A DNA stretch of 64,000 nt, taken from Antedon mediterranea (Eukaryota > Echinodermata > Crinoidea > Comatulida > Antedonidae). The DNA is taken from assembly GCF_964355755.1 (NCBI RefSeq), contig NC_092673.1, forward strand, positions 4,531,001 through 4,595,000, in the 5' to 3' direction. The notes under the pieces were generated by a model. The model ran no database searches, was not told the DNA's origin, and was given only the letters and a program-made list of their open reading frames with translations. How positions within the stretch are numbered: position 1 is the first letter of the stretch; the number at the start of each line of letters is the position of its first letter. Made by a program: the position numbers and the translations under genes. This document shows positions 53,701 to 59,591 of the stretch, one piece after another.

Positions 53701-56700
53701 TCATCACCATTATCGTCTAATTTAATCAACAGGTTTTTGTCACTCATTGTCACTGCTATCATCATCATCATCATTTGATTTAATCAACAAGTTTCATCAT
53801 TGAATCTGAGAGTAAAACTCTGTCTACACTATCATCAAATTAGTTTGACAAAAGAAGTGTGATGTTCCCAAAATAGTGGTAATGACATGACATCATCGTA
53901 TCCATATATGGGCACATCACATTTTAAAGTTTGATAGTGTGGACAGAGCTTAAGCATTAGTATAACAGCATTGAAGTGTGTTTTAACCTAGATTAAACTA
54001 ATTTTAATATTTCATTTCATAATTTTTCAAAGGAAGTTACATTGTTAGGTGTACAGTATATTCTATACGGTATGTAAAACCTGTGTAGTTGTGAAGCAAG
54101 AAGTTTTCAATTAACAAATCCATGTTGTCAATTCTTTAAATTCATGTCTCAACAATATGATTAAATTTGCTCACTTTTTTGTAATTATCTTATTTTAACT
54201 AGGAACTACTGGCGGATCTGCTGGCTTCGTTGGTGGTGCTGCGGTTAAGGACTCGCCTCTACTTCTACAGAAGGTAGGTTCAAATCATTAAAAAAATGAT
54301 ATTGCCTAAGATAGTTGTTTCTCAATTCACAGTAACTATAAAGCATAATTTTGCTTCTATTATCATATATATAACAGATTGACAGTTTACGCGAAGCCCT
54401 CAGATATGTACGAGCAGAAAACCGAAGAATGAAAGGAGAAAAGTTACGAGTAAGTATAATACATTTAGGTTATAAAGAAATAGTCTGCATCAGCTATTTT
54501 ATTACACTAATAAATAACACCAAATAAAAATTATAAAAAAGTATCGTTATTTTTTGTTATTATTAGGTAATAATGGACGGACTTGAATCACTGAACGTTC
54601 CCAAGAAGCCAATAGGTCTTTCTAGCCCGACAGGATTTGTAACCTTTGACCCGCAAACAGGTTCACCAACTGCAAAAGAGCAAGATATTACAGCTAAACC
54701 TGATGCCGATTTGATGCAGCTCAATAGGAAGACCAGAACTCTACTATCGGTAAGAATGGGTTGGACTTTTCGCAACATGTCTACACTATCAAACTAGTGT
54801 GATGTCCCAAATATGGTAGTGGTATGCTTAAATATTGTAGTAACATGACATCATCATGTCCATATATGGGCACATCACATTTTTTAAATGCTTAAATGTT
54901 CTTTCAAGGTTTCCAACTTGGCAGAATTCCATTTTGAATTCTAAAACAAAGAGAAAATATCCTTAAAATTATTTATTTGAACTTTATAACTAACAGTTGG
55001 CACATTCATTTAATAAGGGAACATTCTTTCTTAACTAAATACAGTAATTGCATACTAAATACATGCAAATACATAAAAATACAAAAAAATAAAAAAACAA
55101 GAATTGTACTACAGTGATAAACTTGTGGAGTTCAGATAATAGAGACATAAACAAATTAAATTAAACTCAAAGCTTGGCATGCAAATACACAAACAGTTTG
55201 TTGCTGGCCAACTTTAGGCTAGCACTTATTGGTCAATCCTGTTACCAGGCAGAATAAAAAAAGACCTCCGAATATAATGACAAGATAACTAAAATATTTA
55301 AGTGGATTACTAAAGGATTAAAACGAGGCAAATAAAGTGGTAATAAAAACAAGTGATTGCACCTGTATACTTCAAAGAAAGAAACACATCCTGCTGTGCC
55401 ACAGGAGTAGAAGAACGAACCACATGGTGGTATTATCACTCATGATCACTATATTATGTACTTTTTGTTGTTTTGTTTTTAATGTTTATATTTGACTGCA
55501 CCTCAATTTTTGTAAGTGCTACTGTTCCAAAGGTGAAGCACTGCTAAGTATTATGTAACATGTCCCACTGATGCAAATAGTATTATTAATTAGGTTGCTT
55601 TTTTACATAAACAGTGCTTTACCTGTACAGATAATAATCGTGTGTATACAGTTCACTACGCCTAAAGCTTTGTCTACACTATCAAACTAGTTTGACAAAA
55701 AAGTGTGATGTGCCCAATTATGGTAGTGATCTGACCAAGTATGGTAGCGATATGACATCAACATGCCCATATATAGGCACATCACACACTTTTGTGACAT
55801 AAAGTTTGATAGTGTAGACAAGGCTTTAAGTCAAATCTAATGGGACTGGCATAAATAGTTTAAATTATGCAAATTTCAATTTGCAGATTTGTAAAAAAAA
55901 AGCTAAGCCAAGGCCTACCTACTCAGGCCTAGACCTATTGCTCTTGAAATATATATAAAAATATTCATATCATTGTTTACTGCTACATGAACTGGCTACC
56001 ATGATAACCATACCCTGGATGTAGTACACATGGTAGCATACGGTTACCATGATAACCATACCCTGGAAGTAGTACACATGGTAGCCTACGGTTACCATGA
56101 TAACCATACCCTGGATGTAGTATACATGGCGTACACCTATAGATCACACAATCTAATAAGAGACGTGTTGAAGTTTACTTCATGCTTTTTATCATTAATA
56201 AAATATATTATATTATATAATAACTACCAAGTTATTACAATATATTAATCATCTTTCGCATATTTTACCATTCACATAGGAAGTACAAGTATTGAGTGTT
56301 TGCCCAAAAGTGATCGACATCACCCATAGAAAGCCAGGAGTTGTACCTGTTGTTGCCAAGGCAAGACCTGTTAACCAGTTGGCTGCTAACGCCATCAGGC
56401 TCAATGAGCTGAATGATAATTTGATTAAGGTTTGTATATAAAATATATTTTACAATTTTTGTGTTCAAATGCTACATTTCTTGGTTTCTTGCACATCCAT
56501 GGTCAAAAGGTCTCAAATTAGTTTTTACCAATAAAAACACATTCCGAATACCAGACTTTCCAGAAAACCAGACATATTCGGCCAGTCCAAAGGTGTCTGG
56601 TATTGGGAGAGTTGACTGTATTATTATTGTACGTTCATACCATTTAAAGACTCCACTTATAAATAAAGAGAATATGAACCACCCTGATGTGCCTATTGTG

Positions 56701-57814
56701 AAATTAAGAGAAAGGGGCACAAGATTGGTCAGTATTTTGAATTCACTGCTTTGGTCTGCGTTGTAAAGCTCTGTCTACACTATCAAACTTTATGTGACAA
56801 AAAATGTGATGTGCCCATATATGGACACGATGATATTTAAGCATATCACTACCATATTTGGCCACATCACACTTTTTTTGTCAAACTAGTTTGATAGTGT
56901 AGACAGAGCTTAACATAGGGCCTTAGTGGAAATTGATAAAATAAATATGAATATTATGCATTATGTTTAGCTTCAAGGAGAAATGCAAAAGACTATAACA
57001 AACTTGAAGCCAGGTGCTAAAGTTCAAACCGATTTTTGCGCCTTTACAATACCCCAATACACCAAGGTAAGAAATCTATTTTTCTTTGTCTTATAACCAA
57101 TTCACACAACAATTTCTAATGAGTTGTTTACACTACTAAATTGCATTACACCACTATAAACTAGTGTTTGAAAATATTGAAAGGTTATTGTAAATTATCC
57201 AGGGAGATATCCATGTAACAATTTCTTACATTTGTGTTGTGTGTGTGAATCGGGTACTGTATTGCTGTACACTTATTTAGTATACAATAGAGATGGCTAA
57301 ATACTTATAGTAGTAATAGTTTGTCTAACCCTCTGGTGGCAGAAAGATGAATAACTGCTGGTACACATAATAGTATACTATTGTATTTAAAGGACAACTT
57401 TATCGAGAACCATATTTTGACAACATATTTATGATAATAAGTTTTCAGAACAATTGCGAGAGTTACAATTTCTGCCGCAAATTGCTGGGACGTCAAGTGT
57501 ACATAGCAAAATCTACTTCATCATCCATCATTGACATCCTAAATACGTTGTTAAAATATGGTTCTCGGTAAAGTTGTGTACACCAAGATAGGTGGTGTAC
57601 CACAAACCTTACTTTACTAGTGATTCCCCATGCAAACAAAAACAAAATTTGTAATTATTGTAAATTGCATCCATAGGCTCAGATGGAGAAAAGCAATATT
57701 CCATGCATTGGAAAGATTTCTATTCCTGTTAGTAAAGGTCAACAGGCGGAATCGGTGGCGATTAACCTCCAACCGCATCAGCTTCAACAATTGCATTCTA
57801 GACTGATCATGTGA
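17721..57814 (+). CDS. DCTN1: Dynactin subunit 1 (p150Glued)
   Basis: Complete gene, about 1320 aa (human 1278). Exons: 17721-17830, 18130-18247, 18694-18804, 18901-18942, 19852-19899, 20636-20674, 23679-23885, 24333-24404, 24742-24849, 25227-25323, 25733-25756, 27675-28018, 28151-28342, 29068-29187, 29311-29410, 29668-29753, 29995-30122, 30263-30377, 31197-31382, 31633-31716, 31843-31926, 35426-35528, 35878-35931, 51454-51553, 51914-52133, 52482-52624, 52743-52915, 53250-53294, 54203-54273, 54378-54449, 54567-54749, 56280-56429, 56971-57066, 57677-57814. All borders are GT-AG and the phases join. Domains: N-terminal CAP-Gly (residues ~12-75, signature GKNNG at 50-54, then [14 protein letters not shown]) that binds microtubule ends; a basic linker from small exons; long coiled coil 1 (~170-510, with [16 protein letters not shown] and [15 protein letters not shown]) that contacts dynein; the folded intercoil region; coiled coil 2 (~890-1060); and the conserved tail ending [12 protein letters not shown]. 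It links dynein to the Arp1 filament (an actin-family filament) for retrograde transport. Confidence 0.96.
18264..18432. mobile_element. CTGTCTACACTATC MITE, copy 1
   Basis: Inverted-repeat element with ends AAACTCTGTCTACAC and TTTGATAGTGTAGAAAGAG. It starts 17 bp after the exon 2 donor of DCTN1 and carries the CArG sequence CCATATATGG (18323-18332). Confidence 0.8.
18901..20674 (+). CDS. DCTN1: DCTN1 basic-linker microexons (part of DCTN1)
   Basis: Three small phase-0 exons follow the CAP-Gly/Ser-Thr-rich exon: 18901-18942 ([14 protein letters not shown]), 19852-19899 ([16 protein letters not shown]) and 20636-20674 ([13 protein letters not shown]). Each is a multiple of three and can be skipped without shifting the frame. 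Vertebrate DCTN1 also has small, alternatively spliced basic exons at this place that tune microtubule affinity. Use as cassettes here is inferred from symmetry and position. Confidence 0.75.
20235..20389. mobile_element. hAT-like MITE, 155 bp
   Basis: Terminal CAGTGGCG and its near-complement TGCCACTG, flanked by a perfect 8-bp duplication ATAACAAA (20227-20234 and 20390-20397). An 8-bp duplication with CAG...CTG ends is diagnostic for the hAT superfamily. Non-coding. In DCTN1 intron 5. Confidence 0.85.
21150..21395 (+). mobile_element. tRNA-derived SINE
   Basis: An A-box-like GGTAAGAG is followed ~35 bp later by a perfect B-box GGTTCGAGACC (near 21188). A SINE-like body follows (GCAAGATACTTTACTC, CTTCGGATGGGACATAAAG), then an A-rich tail near 21390. 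Exact ends are not resolved. Confidence 0.6.
22314..22884. mobile_element. Palindromic MITE with 9-bp duplication
   Basis: 571 bp with long inverted ends (GGGGTCGTCAAACACACGGC and complement), flanked by GAATTTTAC at 22305-22313 and 22885-22893. Each arm holds repeats of a ~40-bp unit (GGCCAGCCTGTGGTCC...GAGGGCGCTAGACAT), so most of the element folds on itself. A 9-bp duplication suggests a Mutator-like source; this is an inference. The frames at 22380-22783 come from these repeats, not from a gene. Confidence 0.85.
24414..24556. mobile_element. CTGTCTACACTATC MITE, copy 2
   Basis: Starts AAGCTCTGTGTACACTATC only 9 bp past the exon 8 donor of DCTN1. Internal ACCATATTTGGGCACATCAC; the right end is decayed. 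Confidence 0.75.
24944..25195. mobile_element. CTGTCTACACTATC MITE, copy 3, interrupted
   Basis: The left part (to ~25015, with CCATATATGG and CATATCACTACC) and the right end (from ~25169, TTTTTTGTCAAACTAGTTTGAG) are separated by ~150 bp of unrelated sequence that ends in AATAAATAAAGTTTATT, as a retroposed 3' end would. Confidence 0.6.
25733..25756 (+). CDS. DCTN1: DCTN1 24-nt microexon (part of DCTN1)
   Basis: Encodes AKSGDGFK between phase-1 borders (acceptor TACTCCTCAG, donor GTACTG), in coiled coil 1 where vertebrate p150 has a short Gly/Ser/Asp hinge. Skipping it keeps the frame, so it may be a cassette. Confidence 0.6.
25934..26387. mobile_element. MITE with GAATAAACGCCC ends
   Basis: Imperfect inverted ends CTGTATATATTCGAATAAAC and CGAATAAATACGG-type complement, bordered by TA on both sides. 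Near the left end GAATAAACGCCCC is repeated four times. TA flanks suggest a Tc1/mariner- or ISL2EU-like source (inference). Confidence 0.7.
26651..26818. mobile_element. CTGTCTACACTATC MITE, copy 4
   Basis: Ends AAGCTCTGTCTACATTATC and AGTGTAGACAGAGCTT. It contains CCATATATGG and three short repeats of GGACA(C/T)AATGACATCATAT. Confidence 0.8.
29466..29583. mobile_element. CTGTCTACACTATC MITE, copy 5
   Basis: A shorter, partly decayed copy; AAGCTCAGTCTACTC at the left, CAAACTAGTTTGATAGTGAAGCTT at the right (positions 29558-29583), 55 bp after the exon 15 donor. Confidence 0.7.
30716..31085 (+). mobile_element. LINE 3' fragment (non-LTR retrotransposon)
   Basis: Encodes a decayed C-terminal reverse-transcriptase region. 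The readable part (30832-31035) has [20 protein letters not shown] followed by [11 protein letters not shown] and MEDRKTWKS, a pattern common at the C-termini of invertebrate LINE ORF2 proteins. Upstream frames are broken. It ends in a short GATAT repeat and an A/T-rich tail. 5'-truncated, in DCTN1 intron 18. Confidence 0.7.
31386..31551. mobile_element. CTGTCTACACTATC MITE, copy 6
   Basis: Begins at intron position +4 of the exon 19 donor of DCTN1 (exon ends 31382), so bases +4 to +6 of the splice site belong to the element. Right end TTTGATAGTGTAGACAGAGC. Confidence 0.8.
31959..32586 (-). repeat. Left inverted arm of the Penelope-like element
   Basis: Reverse complement of the element's own 3' part, including the last 155 codons of the protein. 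The minus-strand frame at 32057-32524 is therefore a duplicate of the GIY-YIG end, not a separate gene. The match stops at GGGGTAGGAAA, next to the start of the RT frame. Confidence 0.9.
32013..32042 (-). ncRNA. Hammerhead-like ribozyme core in left arm
   Basis: Exact reverse complement of the core at 34684-34713, carried by the inverted arm. Confidence 0.5.
32591..34669 (+). CDS. Penelope-like reverse transcriptase with GIY-YIG endonuclease
   Basis: Open for ~692 codons. N-terminal DKG motif ([11 protein letters not shown], residues ~91-99), typical of Penelope RTs; RT motif A SFDVVSLF (237-244); [15 protein letters not shown] (306-320); catalytic YVDD (341-344); PFLDM and [13 protein letters not shown] thumb region. 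The C-terminal GIY-YIG nuclease has GVIYE (542-546), CRNC and YIGETGR (556-562). The family copies itself by target-primed reverse transcription. The frame has no ATG before residue ~30, and the expected N-terminal lead-in (before WVVNLSSK) is cut off by the junction with the left arm at ~32586, so this copy may be unable to start translation normally. Confidence 0.93.
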   Translation: MVNLSSKLVSEDEISALQRGLNYAASPRSMPIDDLIVAAEKAADLVPLEEQDTVRCKIVAIVKSTTLPPSNLTPKERKAINNLKKDKSILILPADKGRSTVILNTNDYKDKVGTMVSDTNVYELLKRNPTQNYKRKVVNIIGRLFKEKKINYREKEWLFPTAEIVPRLYCLPKIHKPNWPLRPIVDNINTVFYTVAQFLTKILGPLVGNTEHHVTYSGELASELKEIIVKPSETFVSFDVVSLFTKTPVEEALKVVENRLTTDPTLLDRTKLHVTDIMELLGLIVNKTYFSFNGNIYRQIQGIAMGSPISPILANLYLEWLEHQAINTAPTNIKPVYWKRYVDDVLAIIPIGTVHTFNTHLNNIDITDNIKFTTESMTNNTIPFLDMLITLNDNGTVTTSVYRKPTHTDQYLHFNSHHPLEHKLGLINTLVDRAEKVVGDMDLRKVEMDNIKKALHNCQYPEWSFQRVMENRKRKKNKGHEPQKEKIKMRGSIGIPYVKGMAERIRRTLSYHNVGTYFLPQNKIKNSLVHPKDKIEKMDTCGVIYEVTCRNCPQVYIGETGRALQTRINDHKKDVTTNTGGVMTRASRTSTSSIIHKSAITEHVIKHNHVPNWEATILTKEPKRKDRQIRESLHIRRNKEKTMNRDTGAHELSHLYNDLIDTSPGRAPHNLQPTTGGVQRHQQMTSRMTKLH
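34684..34713 (+). ncRNA. Hammerhead-like ribozyme core, Penelope-like element 1
   Basis: TTGAGAA, then a perfect 7-bp hairpin (GATCTCT-gat-AGAGATC, 34692-34708), then GAAAC. This matches the hammerhead layout CUGANGA / stem II / GAAA, with positions 3 and 8 changed together from C-G to U-A. Penelope-like elements are known to carry hammerhead motifs in their terminal repeats. Activity of this version is not shown by sequence alone. Confidence 0.6.
35688..35799. mobile_element. hAT-like MITE, 112 bp
   Basis: Starts CAGTGGCGTAACG and ends CGGGACTCTG, with a perfect 8-bp duplication CTAATATT at 35680-35687 and 35800-35807. The start is shared with the element at 20235. In DCTN1 intron 22. Confidence 0.75.
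35878..35931 (+). CDS. DCTN1: DCTN1 Lys-rich 54-nt exon (part of DCTN1)
   Basis: Encodes [18 protein letters not shown] between phase-1 borders. It is not matched by a segment in the human protein as I know it. The preceding (35426-35528) and following (51454-51553) exons would also join in frame without it. Confidence 0.6.
36716..37342 (+). mobile_element. TTAA-type MITE, copy B
   Basis: 627 bp, terminal inverted repeat AGACACCTTCCCTA, bordered by TTAA on both sides (36712-36715 and 37343-37346). Complete; it defines the ends of the family. Copy A at 2103-2728 is in the opposite orientation. Confidence 0.88.
40240..40320 (-). mobile_element. SINE-like fragment
   Basis: On the minus strand a B-box GGTTCGAGACC (40311-40301) is followed by CTTAAGCAAGACACTTTATA, the same order as in the SINE at 21150. 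Ends not resolved. Confidence 0.45.
41768..41861 (-). CDS. Candidate exon, Cys-containing, unrecognised
   Basis: 94-bp open block bounded by a consensus acceptor (GATTGTCAG) and donor (GTAAGT) on the minus strand. It encodes [16 protein letters not shown] followed by [16 protein letters not shown] do not recognise it. If real, it would belong to a gene nested antisense in the DCTN1 intron. A Cys-rich frame lies 200-400 bp further on (41569-41378) but has no good acceptor. Low confidence. Confidence 0.2.
42272..42363. mobile_element. 92-bp TA-flanked MITE
   Basis: Ends CTGTAAATCTTGTAA and TTACGATTTTACGG, bordered by TA on both sides. Internal TAATAGTAACCC is repeated twice. Short inverted ends and TA flanks suggest a Tc1/mariner-type source. 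Confidence 0.6.
42755..42840. repeat. Short imperfect tandem repeat with AGGTCA-like core
   Basis: Four units of ~20-25 bp each carry TTTAGGTCA, TTTAAGGTCG, TTTTAGGTCA or TTTAGGGTC. A related pair occurs at ~42955-42995. It resembles a decayed minisatellite. Confidence 0.45.
43488..43645. mobile_element. CTGTCTACACTATC MITE, copy 7
   Basis: Ends AAGCTCTGTCTACACTATC and GATAGTGTAGACAGAGCTT; internal repeat AAATATGGTA. Confidence 0.82.
43752..43888. mobile_element. CTGTCTACACTATC MITE, copy 8
   Basis: Ends AAGCCCTGTCTGTC and GTGTAGACAGAGCTT. Contains both CArG-type sequences, CCATATATGG and CCATATTTGG. Confidence 0.78.
44192..45625. promoter_or_regulatory. Cluster of six TGGAANNTTCCA palindromes
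   Basis: Exact matches at 44192-44203, 44268-44279, 44415-44426, 44480-44491, 45406-45417 and 45614-45625. Three share the 16-mer TGGAAGATTCCAATTT. Degenerate forms occur at 41688 and 44129 (TTGGACTNTTCCATT). GAAnnTTC is the heat-shock-element half pair, and GGAANNTTCC also approaches a kappa-B site. Function unknown; it could be a decayed repeat. Confidence 0.5.
47128..47477. mobile_element. Inverted-repeat element with tRNA-like insert
   Basis: CCAGGACGAACGTGGGCAG (47128-47146) and its exact complement (47459-47477), extended by T/A runs and AATAATTCAT arms. The interior holds a tRNA-like piece (GGTCTAGTGGTAAAGGC near 47271, B-box-like CGGTTCGAGGTC near 47312). Non-coding. Confidence 0.65.
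50679..50837. mobile_element. CTGTCTACACTATC MITE, copy 9
   Basis: Symmetric borders TTAAGCTCTGTCCACAC and GTGTAGACAGAGCTTAA suggest a TTAA or TA target. Contains CCATATTTGG. Confidence 0.82.
52930..53094. mobile_element. CTGTCTACACTATC MITE, copy 10
   Basis: Starts 15 bp after the donor of the DCTN1 exon ending at 52915. Ends AAGCTCGGTCTACGC and GTGGAGACAGAGCT. Contains CCATATATGG. Confidence 0.8.
53250..53294 (+). CDS. DCTN1: DCTN1 45-nt cassette-type exon (part of DCTN1)
   Basis: Encodes [15 protein letters not shown] with a good acceptor (TTTCTATAG) and donor (GTATAAGT), phase 1 on both sides. Its inclusion or exclusion both keep frame between 52915 and 54203. Confidence 0.6.
53681..53785. 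repeat. ATC microsatellite
   Basis: Imperfect (ATC/ATT)n in two blocks around a duplicated ~45-bp segment (TTTAATCAACA...GTCACT). In a DCTN1 intron. Confidence 0.7.
53815..53952. mobile_element. CTGTCTACACTATC MITE, copy 11
   Basis: Ends AAACTCTGTCTACACTATC and GATAGTGTGGACAGAGCTTA; contains CCATATATGG. Confidence 0.8.
54779..54890. mobile_element. CTGTCTACACTATC MITE, copy 12, truncated
   Basis: Begins within TCTACACTATCAAACTAG, 29 bp after the donor of the exon ending at 54749, and stops after CACATCACATTTTTT without a right inverted end. Contains CCATATATGG. Confidence 0.7.
55665..55826. mobile_element. CTGTCTACACTATC MITE, copy 13
   Basis: Ends AAGCTTTGTCTACACTATC and GATAGTGTAGACAAGGCTT. 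The CArG-like site is mutated to CCATATATAGG. Confidence 0.82.
55997..56130. repeat. 48-bp minisatellite, about 2.8 units
   Basis: Units start at 55997, 56045 and 56093 (TACCATGATAACCATACCCT...). The unit length is a multiple of three, which makes a spurious repeated frame (HDNHTL). Intronic. Confidence 0.85.
56766..56911. mobile_element. CTGTCTACACTATC MITE, copy 14
   Basis: Ends AAGCTCTGTCTACACTATC and GATAGTGTAGACAGAGCTT. Contains CCATATATGG and CCATATTTGG. One of the best-preserved copies. Confidence 0.85.
57394..57577. mobile_element. Inverted-repeat element in the last DCTN1 intron
   Basis: ACAACTTTATCGAGAACCAT at 57394 and its near-complement ending at 57577 form ~35-bp arms around ~115 bp. 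No coding potential; ends and family unresolved. Confidence 0.6.
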
Positions 57815-59591
57815 CTCTCCCTTTAACTAATCATGTGACTTCCTTAAATATCCAAACATGTATATGTGATGTAATATTAAATAAAAATGTGATCGTGCTA
57901 ATATATTGTCCAAATAAATGTAGTAGGCTCATATTTAAAAATTCAAGATTATCGCATGTTTATTTATGTTCAATTTTTATTTAATTAATTTTTTTTTAAA
58001 TTACTTGGTTTTTAGGATATCATATTTATCACTTTGGTGTATGTTTTTAACCTTCTTAATTTGAAGGGTTTCATTATATCAATATTAGCTGGTGATCTGA
58101 CCCATATAGCAGTCATTATTTTTTATTATATTACATATTGTGCACCACTCATATGTAGAGGTCCTGTGTGACTCTAGTAGCCCCACTTTTCTTAAGTTCA
58201 TTGTTGCAAAAATAAAGCATGCCTATATACTATTTTGTGTTCATTTTGTTAGTTGTTGCAAGGCAATCTAATAACAGGACACTGAGCTAACCTTACCAAG
58301 ATACAAACTCATAACAGTCTTATGTCAAATACCAACAGTACTTTACTATGTACATATTCTCCGCAGTGTCATTGCATGAACCTGATTATTGGTGTATACT
58401 GTTCTGCCAGCCAAATAGTTTCGATGTCTACATTATTACAAACCAACCATGTTTGTGATGTACCTGGAATCTCAAATTAAGCAGTTGATTTGATACCGGT
58501 CCTGTACTAGTTTTTTATACAAGTACAAGTATAGATACCATATGGGGCGTGTCAAACTATTTAAAAGTCAAGAAATTAATTCAAAATAACTGTACTGTAC
58601 ACAACGCGAATCGGTCGGTAACTATGAACACAATAAACAATAAAATATATCCATATGCAGACAATTTTAAACAACAAAAATATAATTTAATGATATTTTA
58701 CAAAACAATGTTCACTCCTACAGTATAAAAAGAATCTTTATAGCATTCTTCCATTAGACAACTATAAATCATGAAATACCTTTTCACTTTTTCTTTGGTA
58801 TTCTATTTACAGTGTTTTCAAACAACTATACTAACGACTAGAACAAGAAATAAAAACATAAAAACTTAAAATCTAAATCATCTGATTAATAAAAACTGCT
58901 ATAATGTTCATGATCTTACGTAAAATCTAACTATGTTGAGTTGTGAAAGCCTGTGTATAAAATTATTGCAATTACCCTGTTTTTGGTTAATTTTATATTA
59001 GAGTTGTGTTCTCTATAGACTACAGAGAAAGAGGTAGTAAGACTGGTCAAGGTGTTACATATTTAAGGTAAAATTTTATGAAAATCATAACAAAAAATTA
59101 TCAAATTCAATATCATTGCAATTACCCTGAGAAATGATGTTTTGTTAAGTTACATTAAAAACCAAACCCACTTTGTGACAAATACATCAAAGAATTTATA
59201 AAAAAAAAAGGGATTTAATATGCCATCTGTTTAGCCTGAACATTTACACTAATACTTTTTACAAAATCCATAGAAATCAATACCAGGTACTTCTGTGCAA
59301 TCTTAAGTAATCTTTTTTTTTATAACTTCCTGGCAATGTTTTTGAATTTAATAACAAAACGATTGATTGAATAATGTGAAACTATAGTAAATATAATATT
59401 TAGCAATATCTGGGATTAATTTGGCATCTGCTTTATATATACAATGGTTTTTTTTTAGTTGTAAAGACAAAAGTGAACTAAAGTCCTTTTAAATTTTTTT
59501 TTTTATAATAAACAGTATTAGACAAATATGTTTTAGGGTTTCTGTTCCTGAAACATATTTCAGTTCCTCTGCTCTATGTAATATCAAAGTA
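57815..59591. other. DCTN1-PCED1 convergent intergenic region
   Basis: Holds the 3' UTRs of the two convergent genes. AT-rich; no additional gene or clear repeat recognised. Confidence 0.6.
57880..57885 (+). promoter_or_regulatory. DCTN1 polyadenylation signal (candidate)
   Basis: First AATAAA after the stop codon, 66 bp downstream. A second candidate (AATAAAGCA) lies near 58210. Confidence 0.55.

Noticed and set aside
55997-56248. Repeat-protein frame (HDNHTL repeats)
   Set aside because: Produced by a 48-bp minisatellite whose length is a multiple of three, inside a DCTN1 intron.
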